A stretch of 64,000 nt of DNA. Origin: Alphaproteobacteria bacterium (GTDB lineage Bacteria; Pseudomonadota; Alphaproteobacteria; Ferrovibrionales; Ferrovibrionaceae). The notes beneath the pieces were generated by a model. The model did not search any database. It saw only the letters and a list, made by a program, of their open reading frames with translations, and was not told the origin of the DNA. The DNA is taken from NCBI GenBank assembly GCA_026126165.1, contig JAHCJR010000001.1, positions 1 through 64,000 of the forward strand, read 5' to 3'. Numbering within the stretch: position 1 is the first letter of the stretch; each line of letters opens with the position of its first letter. Position numbers and translations under genes: made by a program. Positions 35,953 through 44,877 of the stretch are shown here, piece after piece.

Positions 35953-37098
35953 ATGGCGCGCGGGCAGGCCGGCACGCCGGCGCTGACGTTGTTTCACGTC
36001 TTCCCCTCCTTCGGCATCGGCGGGGCACAGATACGTTTCGCGCAACTCGCCAATCATTTCGGCGCGCGCCATCGCCACCTGGTGCTTGCCATCGACGGCG
36101 ACTACGGCACGGCTGCGCTGCTGCGGGAGGAAGTCTCGCTGACCAGGCTGGAAGCAGGTTTCCCGAAAGAAAGAGCGCTCTGGCATCTGCCGGCCATGCG
36201 CCGCCTGATGACGGCGAGCAGGGCGGATATTCTGGTGACCTACAATTGGGGTTCGATCGAATGGGCGCTGGCGAACCGCTGGCTGTCCGCCATTCCACGG
36301 CATGTGCATTTCGAGGACGGATTTGGCCCGGAAGAGGCAAACCGGCAGGTGCCGCGCCGGGTCTGGTTCCGCCGGCTGGCGCTGGGCGGCGGGCATACGC
36401 GCGTCATCGTGCCCTCGCGTGTGCTCGAAGGGCTGGCGCTGCGGCACTGGCGGCTCGCGCGGGAACAGGTGATCTACCTGCCCAACGGCATCGACCTGAC
36501 GCGGTTTTCGGCGGCCGGCGAACGGCGTTCGGCGGAGAGCGTGATCGGCACCATCGCCCGCTTGCGCCCGGAAAAGAACCTGAGGCGCCTGATCGATGCC
36601 TTCGCGACCCTCGCCGAGCTGCCCGAACTGCGCCTGCTTCTGGTGGGCGACGGAGCGGAGCGCGAGGCGCTCACGCGCCAGGCGAGGGCACTTGGTCTCG
36701 GCGATCGGGTGCGTTTCCATGGCGCGACCGACCGGCCGGAGGCGCTGCTGCGGGAGATGGATATCTTCGCGCTCTCCTCGGACACCGAACAGATGCCGAT
36801 CAGCCTGATCGAGGCGATGGCAAGCGGCCTGCCGGTCGCCTCGACCGATGTGGGCGACGTGGTCAATATGCTGCCCGAAGAGAACGCGGCGCTGGTGCGA
36901 GGCTGCAAGGACACCGCAAGTCTCGCCGTCCAGCTCCGCCGCCTCGCCGAGGATCGGGACCTGCGCAGGAGGCTCGGCGCCGCGAACCGGGAGCGGGCGG
37001 AACGCAGCTTCGATGAAAGGGAGATGCTCGGCCGCTACGAGACCCTGTTTGCACCACCCGATGGCACCGGCGCCGCTTCGCCGGACAGCCGCTCATAA
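35953..37098 (+). CDS. GT4-family glycosyltransferase
   Basis: 381 residues from ATG 35953, just after the preceding stop. GT-B fold: SFGIGGAQIRFAQLANHF is the acceptor-side glycine loop, NGIDLTRF the linker, GTIARLRPEKNLRRLIDAF the start of the C-terminal domain, and the E(x7)E motif lies in EQMPISLIEAMASGLPV. It probably adds a sugar to the lipid-linked repeat unit. It closes the plus-strand run that starts at the beta-helix gene, and its final 64 bp overlap the 3' end of the convergent fusion gene in a different frame on the other strand. Confidence 0.9.
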   Translation: MARGQAGTPALTLFHVFPSFGIGGAQIRFAQLANHFGARHRHLVLAIDGDYGTAALLREEVSLTRLEAGFPKERALWHLPAMRRLMTASRADILVTYNWGSIEWALANRWLSAIPRHVHFEDGFGPEEANRQVPRRVWFRRLALGGGHTRVIVPSRVLEGLALRHWRLAREQVIYLPNGIDLTRFSAAGERRSAESVIGTIARLRPEKNLRRLIDAFATLAELPELRLLLVGDGAEREALTRQARALGLGDRVRFHGATDRPEALLREMDIFALSSDTEQMPISLIEAMASGLPVASTDVGDVVNMLPEENAALVRGCKDTASLAVQLRRLAEDRDLRRRLGAANRERAERSFDEREMLGRYETLFAPPDGTGAASPDSRS

Positions 37099-39440
37099 AG
37101 CGCGATCGGCGTCATTGCCACGCCGCCAATGGTCTCGAGGAAGTAGCGGAAATAACGCTCCGTCGTGGTGATGAACTCCTTCAGGTCGCGCTCGGTCCGC
37201 ACATAGGGCGTATTGCCCGGCGAGAGGGAGGGCGAGTGGAACGAGAAAGTGATCACCCGCTGCCCGCCCGCCAGCAGCGATTCGGTGAGGCGGCGCAGCT
37301 CGTCGAAGGTGATGCCTTCCGGCGTGAGGGTGATGCGTTCCATCGCATGCAGTCGCGCGAAGGGGCCGAGGATGGCATAACGGGTGAGCGCCGAGCGGTC
37401 GAGCCGGGGAAAGATGCGCGGCCCCGCCCAGGCGAGCGAGCCGGCGAAGCCCCGCGAGACAGGCAGGGAGAGCAGGCGGCGATGCTGGCCGAACCAGAAG
37501 GGCGTGGCGCCGAAGCCGCTATAATCCGGCCCGCCCTCGGCGGAAAGGTCGGTATGCGGCATGATGCTGGTATCGACCAGGTAGCCCAGGTCTTCGAGGA
37601 TCTCGGCACTGTTCGGCCCTAGCCCGTAGCGGCCCGCCTTGTAGACCTTCGGCCGGACGCCGATCCGCGCCTGGATTTCCTCGGTGAGCGCGGCGAGCTT
37701 GGCCCGTTCCAGCGCACGCGGCAGGTTGCCGGCGAAGGAATTGGCCTTGGAGACCGTCTCCTGGTGCGGCGGATTGACCCAGGGATGGAGCTGCGCGCCC
37801 ACGAGGCAGCGGCCCTCCCGCGACCAGGCGCCGAGCAGGGCCTGACCCATGTCCGAGGTCACCACCGGATAATCCACGAGATAGGTCGGCACGATGTTCC
37901 AGCGCTGGAAGACATCCTGGGCGAGCGACAGGTTTCCCAGCGAGGAGACGGAGAAATTCTCGCGCGAGAAGGGCTGACGCCAGTCGAAATCCTCTTCCGT
38001 GTCGACGATGGCGACCAGCGCGGGCCGCTCCAGCGCCGCCGCATCGATCGGCGCGTGGAAGCGGCTGCGGGTCATGCCGGTCTGGTCGCGGCGCGGCTGC
38101 GGATCGCGCCGGAGCGAGGGGCGCAGCTCGTTCAGGAAGCGCTCCAGGCTGGCGAACTGTTCGGCCCGCGAGAGGCCCTGGGGGCTGCGTTCGGGAAGCG
38201 GCGCGATGCCGCCCGAGGCCTTCTCCGCGATCCAGGTCCGGAGCTGCCTGGCGATGCCTTCTGCCTCGTTGCAGACGATGCCGGCCCCATGCTCGCGCAT
38301 GATCTGCGCCACCGACCCGCCGTCGTAGCCGATGCCGAGGACGGGCCGCCGCGCGGCTATGTATTCGAACAGCTTGCCCGAAATGGTGCCTTCCTCGCGC
38401 GGATCGTTCCATTGCAGATGCAGCAGCACGTCGGCGTTCATCTGCAGCCGCAGCGCCTCCCGGTAGGGAATGGGCGGGCTCACCTGGACCAGGTCTTCCA
38501 CGCCGCAGCGCCGGGCGAGCGCGCGCACCACCTCGTTGCTGGTGCCGACGAACTCCACGCGGACGCGCCCGCGCTCCTCACCCAGGAGGCCGATGGCCTG
38601 GAAGAGCGGCGTCGGATCGCGGTAGCCTTCGTAGATATGGCCGGTATAGACGATGCGCACCGGACCTTCGGCCGATGGCCGGGCCGGCGGCATCTCGGGG
38701 AAGTCCTCGAGCACGAAACCGTTCATGATGAGCGCGGTCGGCTTGCCGAACTTGCGCCGGAGCACGCCCTGCCAGGGCGGCGAGACGGTGACCATGGCGG
38801 CGGCGCGGTCGAGCACGCGCCCTTCCCAGATCCGTTCGAGCACCTTGCGCGCGGCCGAGTAGCTGTAATAGGGATGGTCGATCCAGAGATCGCGGAACTC
38901 GGCGATCCAGGGGATGCTGAAGCGCCGCGCGAGCCGGTCCGCCACCAGCAGGCTGGTGAAGGGCGGCGCCGAGGCATAGATGATATCCGGCCGCCAGTCG
39001 GCGAGCAGGGTGCTGCCGGCCCGCACCGCGTGCGGCAGCCAGCCGATGCGGTTGTCGGGCCAGCGCACCAGCTCGCAATAGAGCCGGCGCAGCGCCACGC
39101 GCAGCCGGCTTTCCGCGCCACCCCCGCCGGTCGCCCCCGACGAGGCGCCGCCCAGTGCATCGGCGGCGGCCGGGGTCGCGGCGGCCCGGGCGCGGCGGCG
39201 GTACCAGTCCGGGATCAGGCTGTCGATCGCATGATCGACCTCGAACCAGGGCGTGTAGACGACCCGCTCCTCCGGTATTTCCACGGGCAGGTTCTTCGCC
39301 TCGCCCGAATCGGCGGCGAGCACGCGCACGTCCCAGCCGCGCTCCATGAGGAAGCGCGAAAGCTTGCCGATGCGCAGCGCCCCGATCCCGGCATAGGGCG
39401 GATAGAGGTAGGACACGAGGAGGATGCGCGGCTTCTGCAT
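37035..39440 (-). CDS. Fusion of a GT4-type glycosyltransferase with a polysaccharide deacetylase-like domain
   Basis: 801 residues. Residues 1-~440 are a GT-B glycosyltransferase: SYLYPPYAGIGALRIGKLSRFL at the start, EFRDLWIDHPYY, VYTGHIYEGYRDP opening the donor half, and EEGTISGKLFEYIAARRPVLG in place of the usual E(x7)E. After a linker (about 440-470), the rest is a NodB-like carbohydrate esterase domain: VDTEEDFDW (catalytic/metal aspartates), QLHPWVNPP (a metal histidine), YKAGRYGLG and ITFSFHSPSL. The two activities are usually separate genes in exosortase loci. The fused enzyme might add an N-acetyl sugar and deacetylate it. Metal-site completeness cannot be fully checked by eye. Confidence 0.82.
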   Translation of the reverse strand: MQKPRILLVSYLYPPYAGIGALRIGKLSRFLMERGWDVRVLAADSGEAKNLPVEIPEERVVYTPWFEVDHAIDSLIPDWYRRRARAAATPAAADALGGASSGATGGGGAESRLRVALRRLYCELVRWPDNRIGWLPHAVRAGSTLLADWRPDIIYASAPPFTSLLVADRLARRFSIPWIAEFRDLWIDHPYYSYSAARKVLERIWEGRVLDRAAAMVTVSPPWQGVLRRKFGKPTALIMNGFVLEDFPEMPPARPSAEGPVRIVYTGHIYEGYRDPTPLFQAIGLLGEERGRVRVEFVGTSNEVVRALARRCGVEDLVQVSPPIPYREALRLQMNADVLLHLQWNDPREEGTISGKLFEYIAARRPVLGIGYDGGSVAQIMREHGAGIVCNEAEGIARQLRTWIAEKASGGIAPLPERSPQGLSRAEQFASLERFLNELRPSLRRDPQPRRDQTGMTRSRFHAPIDAAALERPALVAIVDTEEDFDWRQPFSRENFSVSSLGNLSLAQDVFQRWNIVPTYLVDYPVVTSDMGQALLGAWSREGRCLVGAQLHPWVNPPHQETVSKANSFAGNLPRALERAKLAALTEEIQARIGVRPKVYKAGRYGLGPNSAEILEDLGYLVDTSIMPHTDLSAEGGPDYSGFGATPFWFGQHRRLLSLPVSRGFAGSLAWAGPRIFPRLDRSALTRYAILGPFARLHAMERITLTPEGITFDELRRLTESLLAGGQRVITFSFHSPSLSPGNTPYVRTERDLKEFITTTERYFRYFLETIGGVAMTPIALYERLSGEAAPVPSGGANRVS

Positions 39441-39627
39441 TCTGGCACAGTATCTCCCGGCACGGTGCGGCTGGACAAGCGCCGCGCCCGGCCCACAGAC
39501 TGCGCCGGCCCGGTTAAGGATATCTCAAGCGCGGGCGCGGTTGTATGTCGCGGCGCGATATGGAGAATGCGCCCGGCCTCGCCCGCCTGGCGCGCGCGGC
39601 GGCAAGGGTCTCGGGCCAGGAGCGGGA

Positions 39628-41061
39628 ATGGACGTAGCCGACAGGATCAGGCGGGGCGTGAAGTGGCTGGCGCTCGGCAAGGCGGCGACGCAGGTCATCC
39701 TGTGGGGCTGCACCATCGTCACCATGCGCCTGCTGGCGCCGGCGGATTACGGCCTGGTGGCGCTGGCGGCGGTGTTCATGTCCTTCGTCGCGCTGTTCCA
39801 GGAACTGGGCCTCAGGGTGCGCCTCGTCCAGCTCGAGAAGCTGGAGCACGATTACGTGCGGGCGGTCTATGGCCTCAGCATCCTGGTCAATCTCACGCTC
39901 GCGCTCTGCCTCGTTGCCGCGGCGCCGCTGATCGCCGCCTTCTTCGGCGAGGAGCGGCTGGCGCTCATCGTCACCCTGCTCGCCGTGCAGTTCCTCTTCT
40001 CCTCCATCGCCGTGATCCCGGATGCGATGATCCGCCGCAGCCTCGATTTCCGCGCGCTCACGCTGGTCGAGATGCTGCAATCGACGAGCGGCGCGCTGCT
40101 CACCCTGGCGCTCGCCTGGATGGGCTACGGCGTCTGGTCGCTGGTCTGCGGCACCCTGCTCGCCGCCCTCGTGAAATCGCTCGGACTGATCTGGATCTCG
40201 CCCTTCCGGGCGCTGCCGCGCCTGACATTCAAGGGCATGCGCAGCACCCTGGTCTTCGGCGGCTATGTCACCGGGCAGCGGATCTCCTGGTGGTTCTATA
40301 CGGGGTTCAGCACCATGATCCTCGGCCGCCTGTTCGATGCGGCAACGGTCGGCATCTACACGGTGGCGCATACCATCGCCTTCATGCCGCTTGAGAAGCT
40401 CGGCTCTATCATGGCGACGGCGAGCTTTGCCGGCCTCTCCCGCGTCGCGGGCGACATGCCCGTCTTCCAGGCCTATCTCCTGAAGGGCGTGCGGCTGCTC
40501 TCGGTCGCCGGGTTTCCGGTCTTCTTCGGCATTGCCGCCATCGTGGCGGAGCTGACGCCACTGGTGCTGGGCGAGAAGTGGCTCCCCATCGTGCCGGTCG
40601 CCCAGCTTCTCTGCCTGGTTATGCCGCTGCGCATGCTGAACGGGCCGCTGACCGAGAGCCTGAACGCAATTGGCAAGCCGGCGGCGGCCTGGAACAACGT
40701 GCTGATCGTCGCGGTCTTCGTCATTGCCGGCGTCGCGGCCGGCGTCGCCTGGGGCCCCGTCGGCGTGGCGTGGGGCTGGGTCGCGTCCTTTCCCGTCGCC
40801 TTCCTGATCAGCACGGCGCGGGTGGCGCGCCATTGCGGCCTCGCCTATAGAGAGTTTCTCCGGCCCATGCTGCCGGCGGCAGGTCTGGCCGGCGCGATGC
40901 TGACCGGACTGCATTTCGGGCGGCCCTATCTCCCGCTGCCCTTTCCATCCTGGGAAGGGCTCGCGGCCACCGTGCTGCTTGGCATCCTGTTCTATGGCCC
41001 GGCCACCCTGCTCCTCGACCGGGAAGGCAGCCGGCAGGTGCGGGCACTGCTCAAACGATGA
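39628..41061 (+). CDS. Polysaccharide flippase (MOP superfamily, Wzx/WzxC-like)
   Basis: 477 residues from ATG 39628, preceded by GGAGCGGGA. About 12-14 membrane segments spread over the full length. It begins with an amphipathic VADRIRRGVKWLALGKAATQV and the charged first helix typical of Wzx proteins; the motif LAPADYGLVALAAVFMSFV and the later segment FGGYVTGQRISWWFYTGFSTMILGR are found in WzxC/LPS-exporter-like flippases. It moves lipid-linked glycan units to the periplasm. It is divergent from the GT/deacetylase fusion across a 187-bp gap that must hold both promoters. Confidence 0.88.
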   Translation: MDVADRIRRGVKWLALGKAATQVILWGCTIVTMRLLAPADYGLVALAAVFMSFVALFQELGLRVRLVQLEKLEHDYVRAVYGLSILVNLTLALCLVAAAPLIAAFFGEERLALIVTLLAVQFLFSSIAVIPDAMIRRSLDFRALTLVEMLQSTSGALLTLALAWMGYGVWSLVCGTLLAALVKSLGLIWISPFRALPRLTFKGMRSTLVFGGYVTGQRISWWFYTGFSTMILGRLFDAATVGIYTVAHTIAFMPLEKLGSIMATASFAGLSRVAGDMPVFQAYLLKGVRLLSVAGFPVFFGIAAIVAELTPLVLGEKWLPIVPVAQLLCLVMPLRMLNGPLTESLNAIGKPAAAWNNVLIVAVFVIAGVAAGVAWGPVGVAWGWVASFPVAFLISTARVARHCGLAYREFLRPMLPAAGLAGAMLTGLHFGRPYLPLPFPSWEGLAATVLLGILFYGPATLLLDREGSRQVRALLKR

Positions 41062-41083
41062 AGCCGGCCAGGGATGGCGGGGG

Positions 41084-41263
41084 TCACCGTTCCGGCAGTT
41101 TGAACCGCCGGTCGGTCTCGTTCTCGCGCGGCGCCTGATTGTCCCGCATGGCGAACAGGCCCTTGGTCTCGCCGGTATCGCCCGCGCCATCGTTGATGAT
41201 GGTCCAGTGCACGATCAGGGCGATGACGACGAGGGCCGCGGCAAACAGAAGTCCTGTTACCAT
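41084..41263 (-). CDS. Small membrane protein (59 aa) coupled to the O-glycosylation ligase gene
   Basis: ATG 41261-41263 overlaps the stop of the ligase gene as TAATG, with GGGAG seven bases upstream; TGA at 41084-41086. Residues 3-22 form one membrane helix (GLLFAAALVVIALIVHWTII), followed by a hydrophilic, charged tail (MRDNQAPRENETDRRFKLPER). The termination-reinitiation layout strongly supports translation. I do not recognise the family. Expression in fixed ratio with the ligase suggests an accessory subunit or regulator of it. The 3' end is 22 bp from the convergent flippase stop. Confidence 0.75.
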   Translation of the reverse strand: MVTGLLFAAALVVIALIVHWTIINDGAGDTGETKGLFAMRDNQAPRENETDRRFKLPER

Positions 41264-42606
41264 TACCGTCTCCCGAGTTCGGAAACATTGCCGGGGACAG
41301 CCGGTTTAGGGCCGGTGCCCGGAAGTTCGAAACGCGCCGGCTGGCTGGCCATGGCGAGGGTGACGCCCGAGATCTGACGTTCCACTGCCTTGCGGGTCGC
41401 GGCCATGAGGGCGACCATGACATAGACCACGTCGTAGTAAGCCATGCTGAGGGCCGCGCCGGCCACGGCGAAGGCGACCAGACTGACCTGCACCATTCCG
41501 GCAAGATCGTAAGCCCAGACCAGATCGGCCCGTCGCCGCGTCAAGGTCTGGATGCGCCGGGCATTGGTGATACCCGCCGCGAGAATGCCAAGGAACAGCA
41601 GCAAGCCGACGATTCCATGTTCGCCGAGCACCTGGAGATAGACGCTATGCGCCGCCCTCGGCTTCTCTGCGTTTGGTACGTACCGGTAGTAGACCTCGGC
41701 TGTCTGCTGCGCTTGGAACCCTGCGCCGACCAGCGGCCGGTCCATGGCAATCTGGACCGCGACTCCCCAAGCTTCAATCCTTGCCCGGAACGATTCGTCG
41801 GACATTGGATCGCGGATCGTCTGCATCCGGGTTTCCCATTCGGCCGGCATGAAATTCACGCCGACCGCCACGACGAGTGTTGCGACGAAAACGGTAACAA
41901 TCTTGTACCGGCCCTTGACGAAGAGCGCGAAGAACACAACCGCAAGTCCGACCAATCCACCTCGCGAATAGCTTCCAATCACCGCCACCGAATTGAGGGT
42001 AAAAACCGCAATCAGCCCAAGGCGGAGAAATAAATAGCGGGAGTTCAAACGCAGATAATTGATTAATGGCAGGGTCAGGACCAGTGCCAATGCCAGGTGG
42101 TTGTTGTCTGCTATTTCTGTCTGCGGTGGCCCCCACACCCTGTCAGTACCGCCGGTCAGCAGGACGAACCCGCCACCCTTGATCCCGTAATAGGCAAGGC
42201 ACGACACGATCAACAGGATGAAGGCATGAATTCGCGTTCGCCGATCAATGAGGAAGAGAACGAGTATGGCGAAGATCAGCGTCTTTATGTGGCGATCAAA
42301 GTAGGTCCAGGCGGCACTGCCATTCAGGGCAAACAAGGTTGTCAGAAGGAACCATAGTCCGAAAGCGAGCATCAGCCATAGCGTGCGATCCGAATAGAGC
42401 CGGACCCTTTCCTTGTAAAGGATCAGGCCGAGCAACGTGATCCCCGCGACGATCATATTGAGCGGAAGAAGCGTCCCAAACCCGAAGACCTGCCGGTGCG
42501 GGCTCATGAACGAGATCCAGCCCCAGACCAATAGGCCAACATAGGGCAGGAACAGCCCGATGGGTGCGAGGCAAAAATATGTCAGCATCAGGACGAGATC
42601 ACGCAT
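41263..42606 (-). CDS. Putative O-glycosylation ligase, exosortase A-associated (O-antigen ligase fold)
   Basis: 447 residues, about 10-12 membrane segments and one larger periplasmic loop near residues 260-320, as in Wzy/WaaL proteins. The N-terminal LMLTYFCLAPIGLFLPYVG and WGWISFMSPHRQVFGFG are characteristic of the exosortase A-associated ligase family. GGTDRVWGPPQTEIADNNHLALAL, and later HSVYLQVLGEHGIVGL with a likely catalytic histidine in the family's large loop, fit. It would transfer the lipid-linked glycan to protein or another acceptor at the periplasmic face. Upstream of the start (42607-42751) lie 145 bp without a gene, turning A+T-rich. Confidence 0.9.
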   Translation of the reverse strand: MRDLVLMLTYFCLAPIGLFLPYVGLLVWGWISFMSPHRQVFGFGTLLPLNMIVAGITLLGLILYKERVRLYSDRTLWLMLAFGLWFLLTTLFALNGSAAWTYFDRHIKTLIFAILVLFLIDRRTRIHAFILLIVSCLAYYGIKGGGFVLLTGGTDRVWGPPQTEIADNNHLALALVLTLPLINYLRLNSRYLFLRLGLIAVFTLNSVAVIGSYSRGGLVGLAVVFFALFVKGRYKIVTVFVATLVVAVGVNFMPAEWETRMQTIRDPMSDESFRARIEAWGVAVQIAMDRPLVGAGFQAQQTAEVYYRYVPNAEKPRAAHSVYLQVLGEHGIVGLLLFLGILAAGITNARRIQTLTRRRADLVWAYDLAGMVQVSLVAFAVAGAALSMAYYDVVYVMVALMAATRKAVERQISGVTLAMASQPARFELPGTGPKPAVPGNVSELGRR

Positions 42607-42751
42607 CGAGGCACCCGAACAGCTACAGCAGCCCTGCTAACCAGCGTCCCCATCAGAGCCGGGGATTGGCCGTCCTAACGAGACAAGTCACCCAATTCTC
42701 GCGCCATTCCCTTAAACAACTTGCAAAATCCCGCAACTGTCGCCACTTCGA

Positions 42752-43471
42752 TCAAATGCCGCTCGAAGGCTTATTCAACGACGCCAGTATCCATCCCTGA
42801 AGAAACTTAAGGCGAGGGAAACGACGCAGGGTCAGTTCGTAGTGTGAAGCCAACCGGAACAGCCAAGGACTGAAAACGAAATATGCGGGATATTGGCCAA
42901 GATAGGTAAATTCCTCCAGCCGCAGGCGAGACAGGCTGGCCAATCTTGTTATGGCGCGACGCGTGTTGCTGCGATACCGAGTAGGGAAAACATCCATTTC
43001 GTCGCGCCCTTCGGTCATCCTAACGATTCGACCGTGGAATCGATTCGGGATGACCCATGCTATGAGCGACGCGTAGTCCCAAAAGTTTGGCGTGAGAAAA
43101 ATGAAATGGCCCCCCGGCTTCAGAACTCGCGCAACTTCCTTATAGACTGCCTCCGGATCGTCAACATGCTCCATCACGCTGCGCGCATACACTATATCGA
43201 CTGACCCATCGGGCAGCGGCATCTGGCCAATGTCACCTTGATGTAATTCTATCCCATCGGGCTGGCCTTCGAAATCAACCAGATCCACACCTATAAGTCG
43301 CCGACTTCCGCTCGCAAACTGACGTAGCACCGGCGCGGTCCTCCCACAGCCGGCATCGACAATGACGGCATCGTCTCGCGCCACCTTTCGCACGCGCTCT
43401 GCGAGCTGTTCGTAAGGATGCACGTCACCGCCAAAATACTTTCTCAAAAGAAATGCGACATCAGATCTCAT
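42752..43471 (-). CDS. SAM-dependent methyltransferase (Methyltransf_11 type)
   Basis: 239 residues from ATG 43471 with GGAG eight bases upstream. Motif I is VDAGCGRTAPVLRQF (about 38-52), then an acidic loop IGVDLVD, motif II-like DGSVDIVYARSVMEHVDDPE, and motif III LKPGGHFIFLTPNFWD. It probably methylates a sugar or lipid in the glycan pathway. The gene is visibly poorer in G+C than its neighbours, as are both flanks, which suggests a separate origin. Two inverted repeats stand 39-84 bp upstream of the start. Confidence 0.85.
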   Translation of the reverse strand: MRSDVAFLLRKYFGGDVHPYEQLAERVRKVARDDAVIVDAGCGRTAPVLRQFASGSRRLIGVDLVDFEGQPDGIELHQGDIGQMPLPDGSVDIVYARSVMEHVDDPEAVYKEVARVLKPGGHFIFLTPNFWDYASLIAWVIPNRFHGRIVRMTEGRDEMDVFPTRYRSNTRRAITRLASLSRLRLEEFTYLGQYPAYFVFSPWLFRLASHYELTLRRFPRLKFLQGWILASLNKPSSGI

Positions 43472-43509
43472 ACATTTGCTCCACGACTACACAATTCAAA
43501 TAGAATGCA

Positions 43510-43555
43510 ATGAAATCATTTTTCATGTAAAATTTTGACTCAGTATTCTATACTG
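43510..43555. promoter_or_regulatory. Two inverted repeats upstream of the methyltransferase gene, possible operator
   Basis: In the A+T-rich gap 43472-43630, CAGTAT-TCT-ATACTG (43541-43555) is a perfect 6-3-6 inverted repeat, and ATGAAA-TCATT-TTTCAT (43510-43526) a perfect 6-5-6 one. Their centres are 30 bp apart, close to three helical turns, both ahead of the minus-strand methyltransferase start. A dimeric regulator binding two sites is a reasonable reading. Neither is followed by a T-run suited to a terminator. Chance palindromes are more frequent in A+T-rich DNA. Confidence 0.4.
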
Positions 43556-43630
43556 TAAATTTTGTTTTGTTTGACGATTTTTTGGTTTGCAAATATTCAA
43601 TTATTTTACGGATATCAAGAAACGCGTCAA

Positions 43631-44872
43631 TTAGTTCACCCTCCTTTCGAGTGCTTCGACATCCTGTGAAAAATCCTGTAGATACCCCCTCCGCGCGGCA
43701 CGGATCGAAGAGATGCGCACTTCCACATTCTCCGGCCGCAACCTCACCCCTCGTACGTCCTCATGACCCGAAATCAGCATCCTGTCGAGAAGCTGCCGGC
43801 CTAGTTCTGCCTTGTAATGCCCGGCTTCCCAATACCATTTCATCTGCGTCGTCACATCTCCCCTCTTCGGAACAGGCTCCATGGTCCAGGTGGTATAGCC
43901 CGAGAAATCCCAAAGCTCCGGCTCCTTCCGCCAGTCACCCGACGACGACTCCTGAACCAGTTTTGTAATGTCACGCTTCCAGGATTCGAATGCCGACCAC
44001 AGCCCGGCAATGCGGAAGATCTCCAGAATTCTCGCATGATAGGGATGAATGAACAGTATGACTTCGGCACCCTCGGCCCGGGCAATGTCCATCATCCGGC
44101 GAAGGATCTCATAGCTGAAACCAAGACCGCCCCGCGGATCGCGGGTGGTTCGCGGGCCGGCCATGCGCTGCTGCAGGTTCTCCCTGTCCCGCTGTTCGAA
44201 CAGGCTGAAATGACCCTCCAGCCGAACCAGGCGGTGATATTCATCCAGCGGGTTGAAGCCGAGCGGCGTTCGGTGACCGGCTTCGATCCCCTGCCCGAGG
44301 ACCGTCAGAACGCTGTCCGCGACCGAGTTGAGCGAGAAGAACGCAACATTGAAATCACCGGCCAAAGCACGTCCGCGCGTCCGGTTCGGCGCGCCGTTCC
44401 TGTCCACGACGAGACGCCCTTCAAACTCGCGGACGGGCTGCTCGAACGGCGAGCGCGCATCGGGCCGTGCGAGAAAATCCACGAAATCAAGTCCAACGAT
44501 CAGCAGCCTGAGGCGTTGGCCGTGAATGGCATGCTGAAGATAGCGGAGCTGTTCGAACATCCCGGCCCCCGGAATGCCCAGATTGAAGGGGCGCAGTCCT
44601 GCCTCGATCAGCGCCGGGTGCTCCGGATCGATCCCGGCTTCGACACGCGAATTTCCCAGGATTATCGCATCCGGCGCCGCGCGGCGTGCGTCATACGCCT
44701 TGTTCAGCCTGATCTGCAAGCCCGCTTGAGGTTTCCGCTGGTTGAAGTCAGGAATCTCGATCAGTGCCAGCATCCGGTATGGATCGACAAGGAGGCAGGC
44801 CCCGGCAACGGCAAGTCCGCCGATCAATACGGTCCCAAGCAGGCCGGCCAGGTAACGGGTAAAACGGTCCAT
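43631..44872 (-). CDS. SGNH/GDSL-like partner protein of the MBOAT acyltransferase
   Basis: 413 residues from ATG 44872, 5 bp after the MBOAT stop. One N-terminal membrane helix (LLGTVLIGGLAVAGACLLV) anchors a periplasmic domain. AIILGNSRVEAGIDPEH is the block I region of SGNH hydrolases, with serine in GNSR, followed by FNLGIPGAGMFEQL (block II-like) and FIHPYHARILEIFR, where DxxH-type residues occur. AlgJ/AlgX- and PatB-like proteins of this kind take an acyl group delivered through an MBOAT channel and put it on a glycan. The pair here probably O-acetylates the exopolysaccharide. The open frame extends upstream into the MBOAT gene as a shadow. Confidence 0.82.
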   Translation of the reverse strand: MDRFTRYLAGLLGTVLIGGLAVAGACLLVDPYRMLALIEIPDFNQRKPQAGLQIRLNKAYDARRAAPDAIILGNSRVEAGIDPEHPALIEAGLRPFNLGIPGAGMFEQLRYLQHAIHGQRLRLLIVGLDFVDFLARPDARSPFEQPVREFEGRLVVDRNGAPNRTRGRALAGDFNVAFFSLNSVADSVLTVLGQGIEAGHRTPLGFNPLDEYHRLVRLEGHFSLFEQRDRENLQQRMAGPRTTRDPRGGLGFSYEILRRMMDIARAEGAEVILFIHPYHARILEIFRIAGLWSAFESWKRDITKLVQESSSGDWRKEPELWDFSGYTTWTMEPVPKRGDVTTQMKWYWEAGHYKAELGRQLLDRMLISGHEDVRGVRLRPENVEVRISSIRAARRGYLQDFSQDVEALERRVN

Positions 44873-44877
44873 GACGA

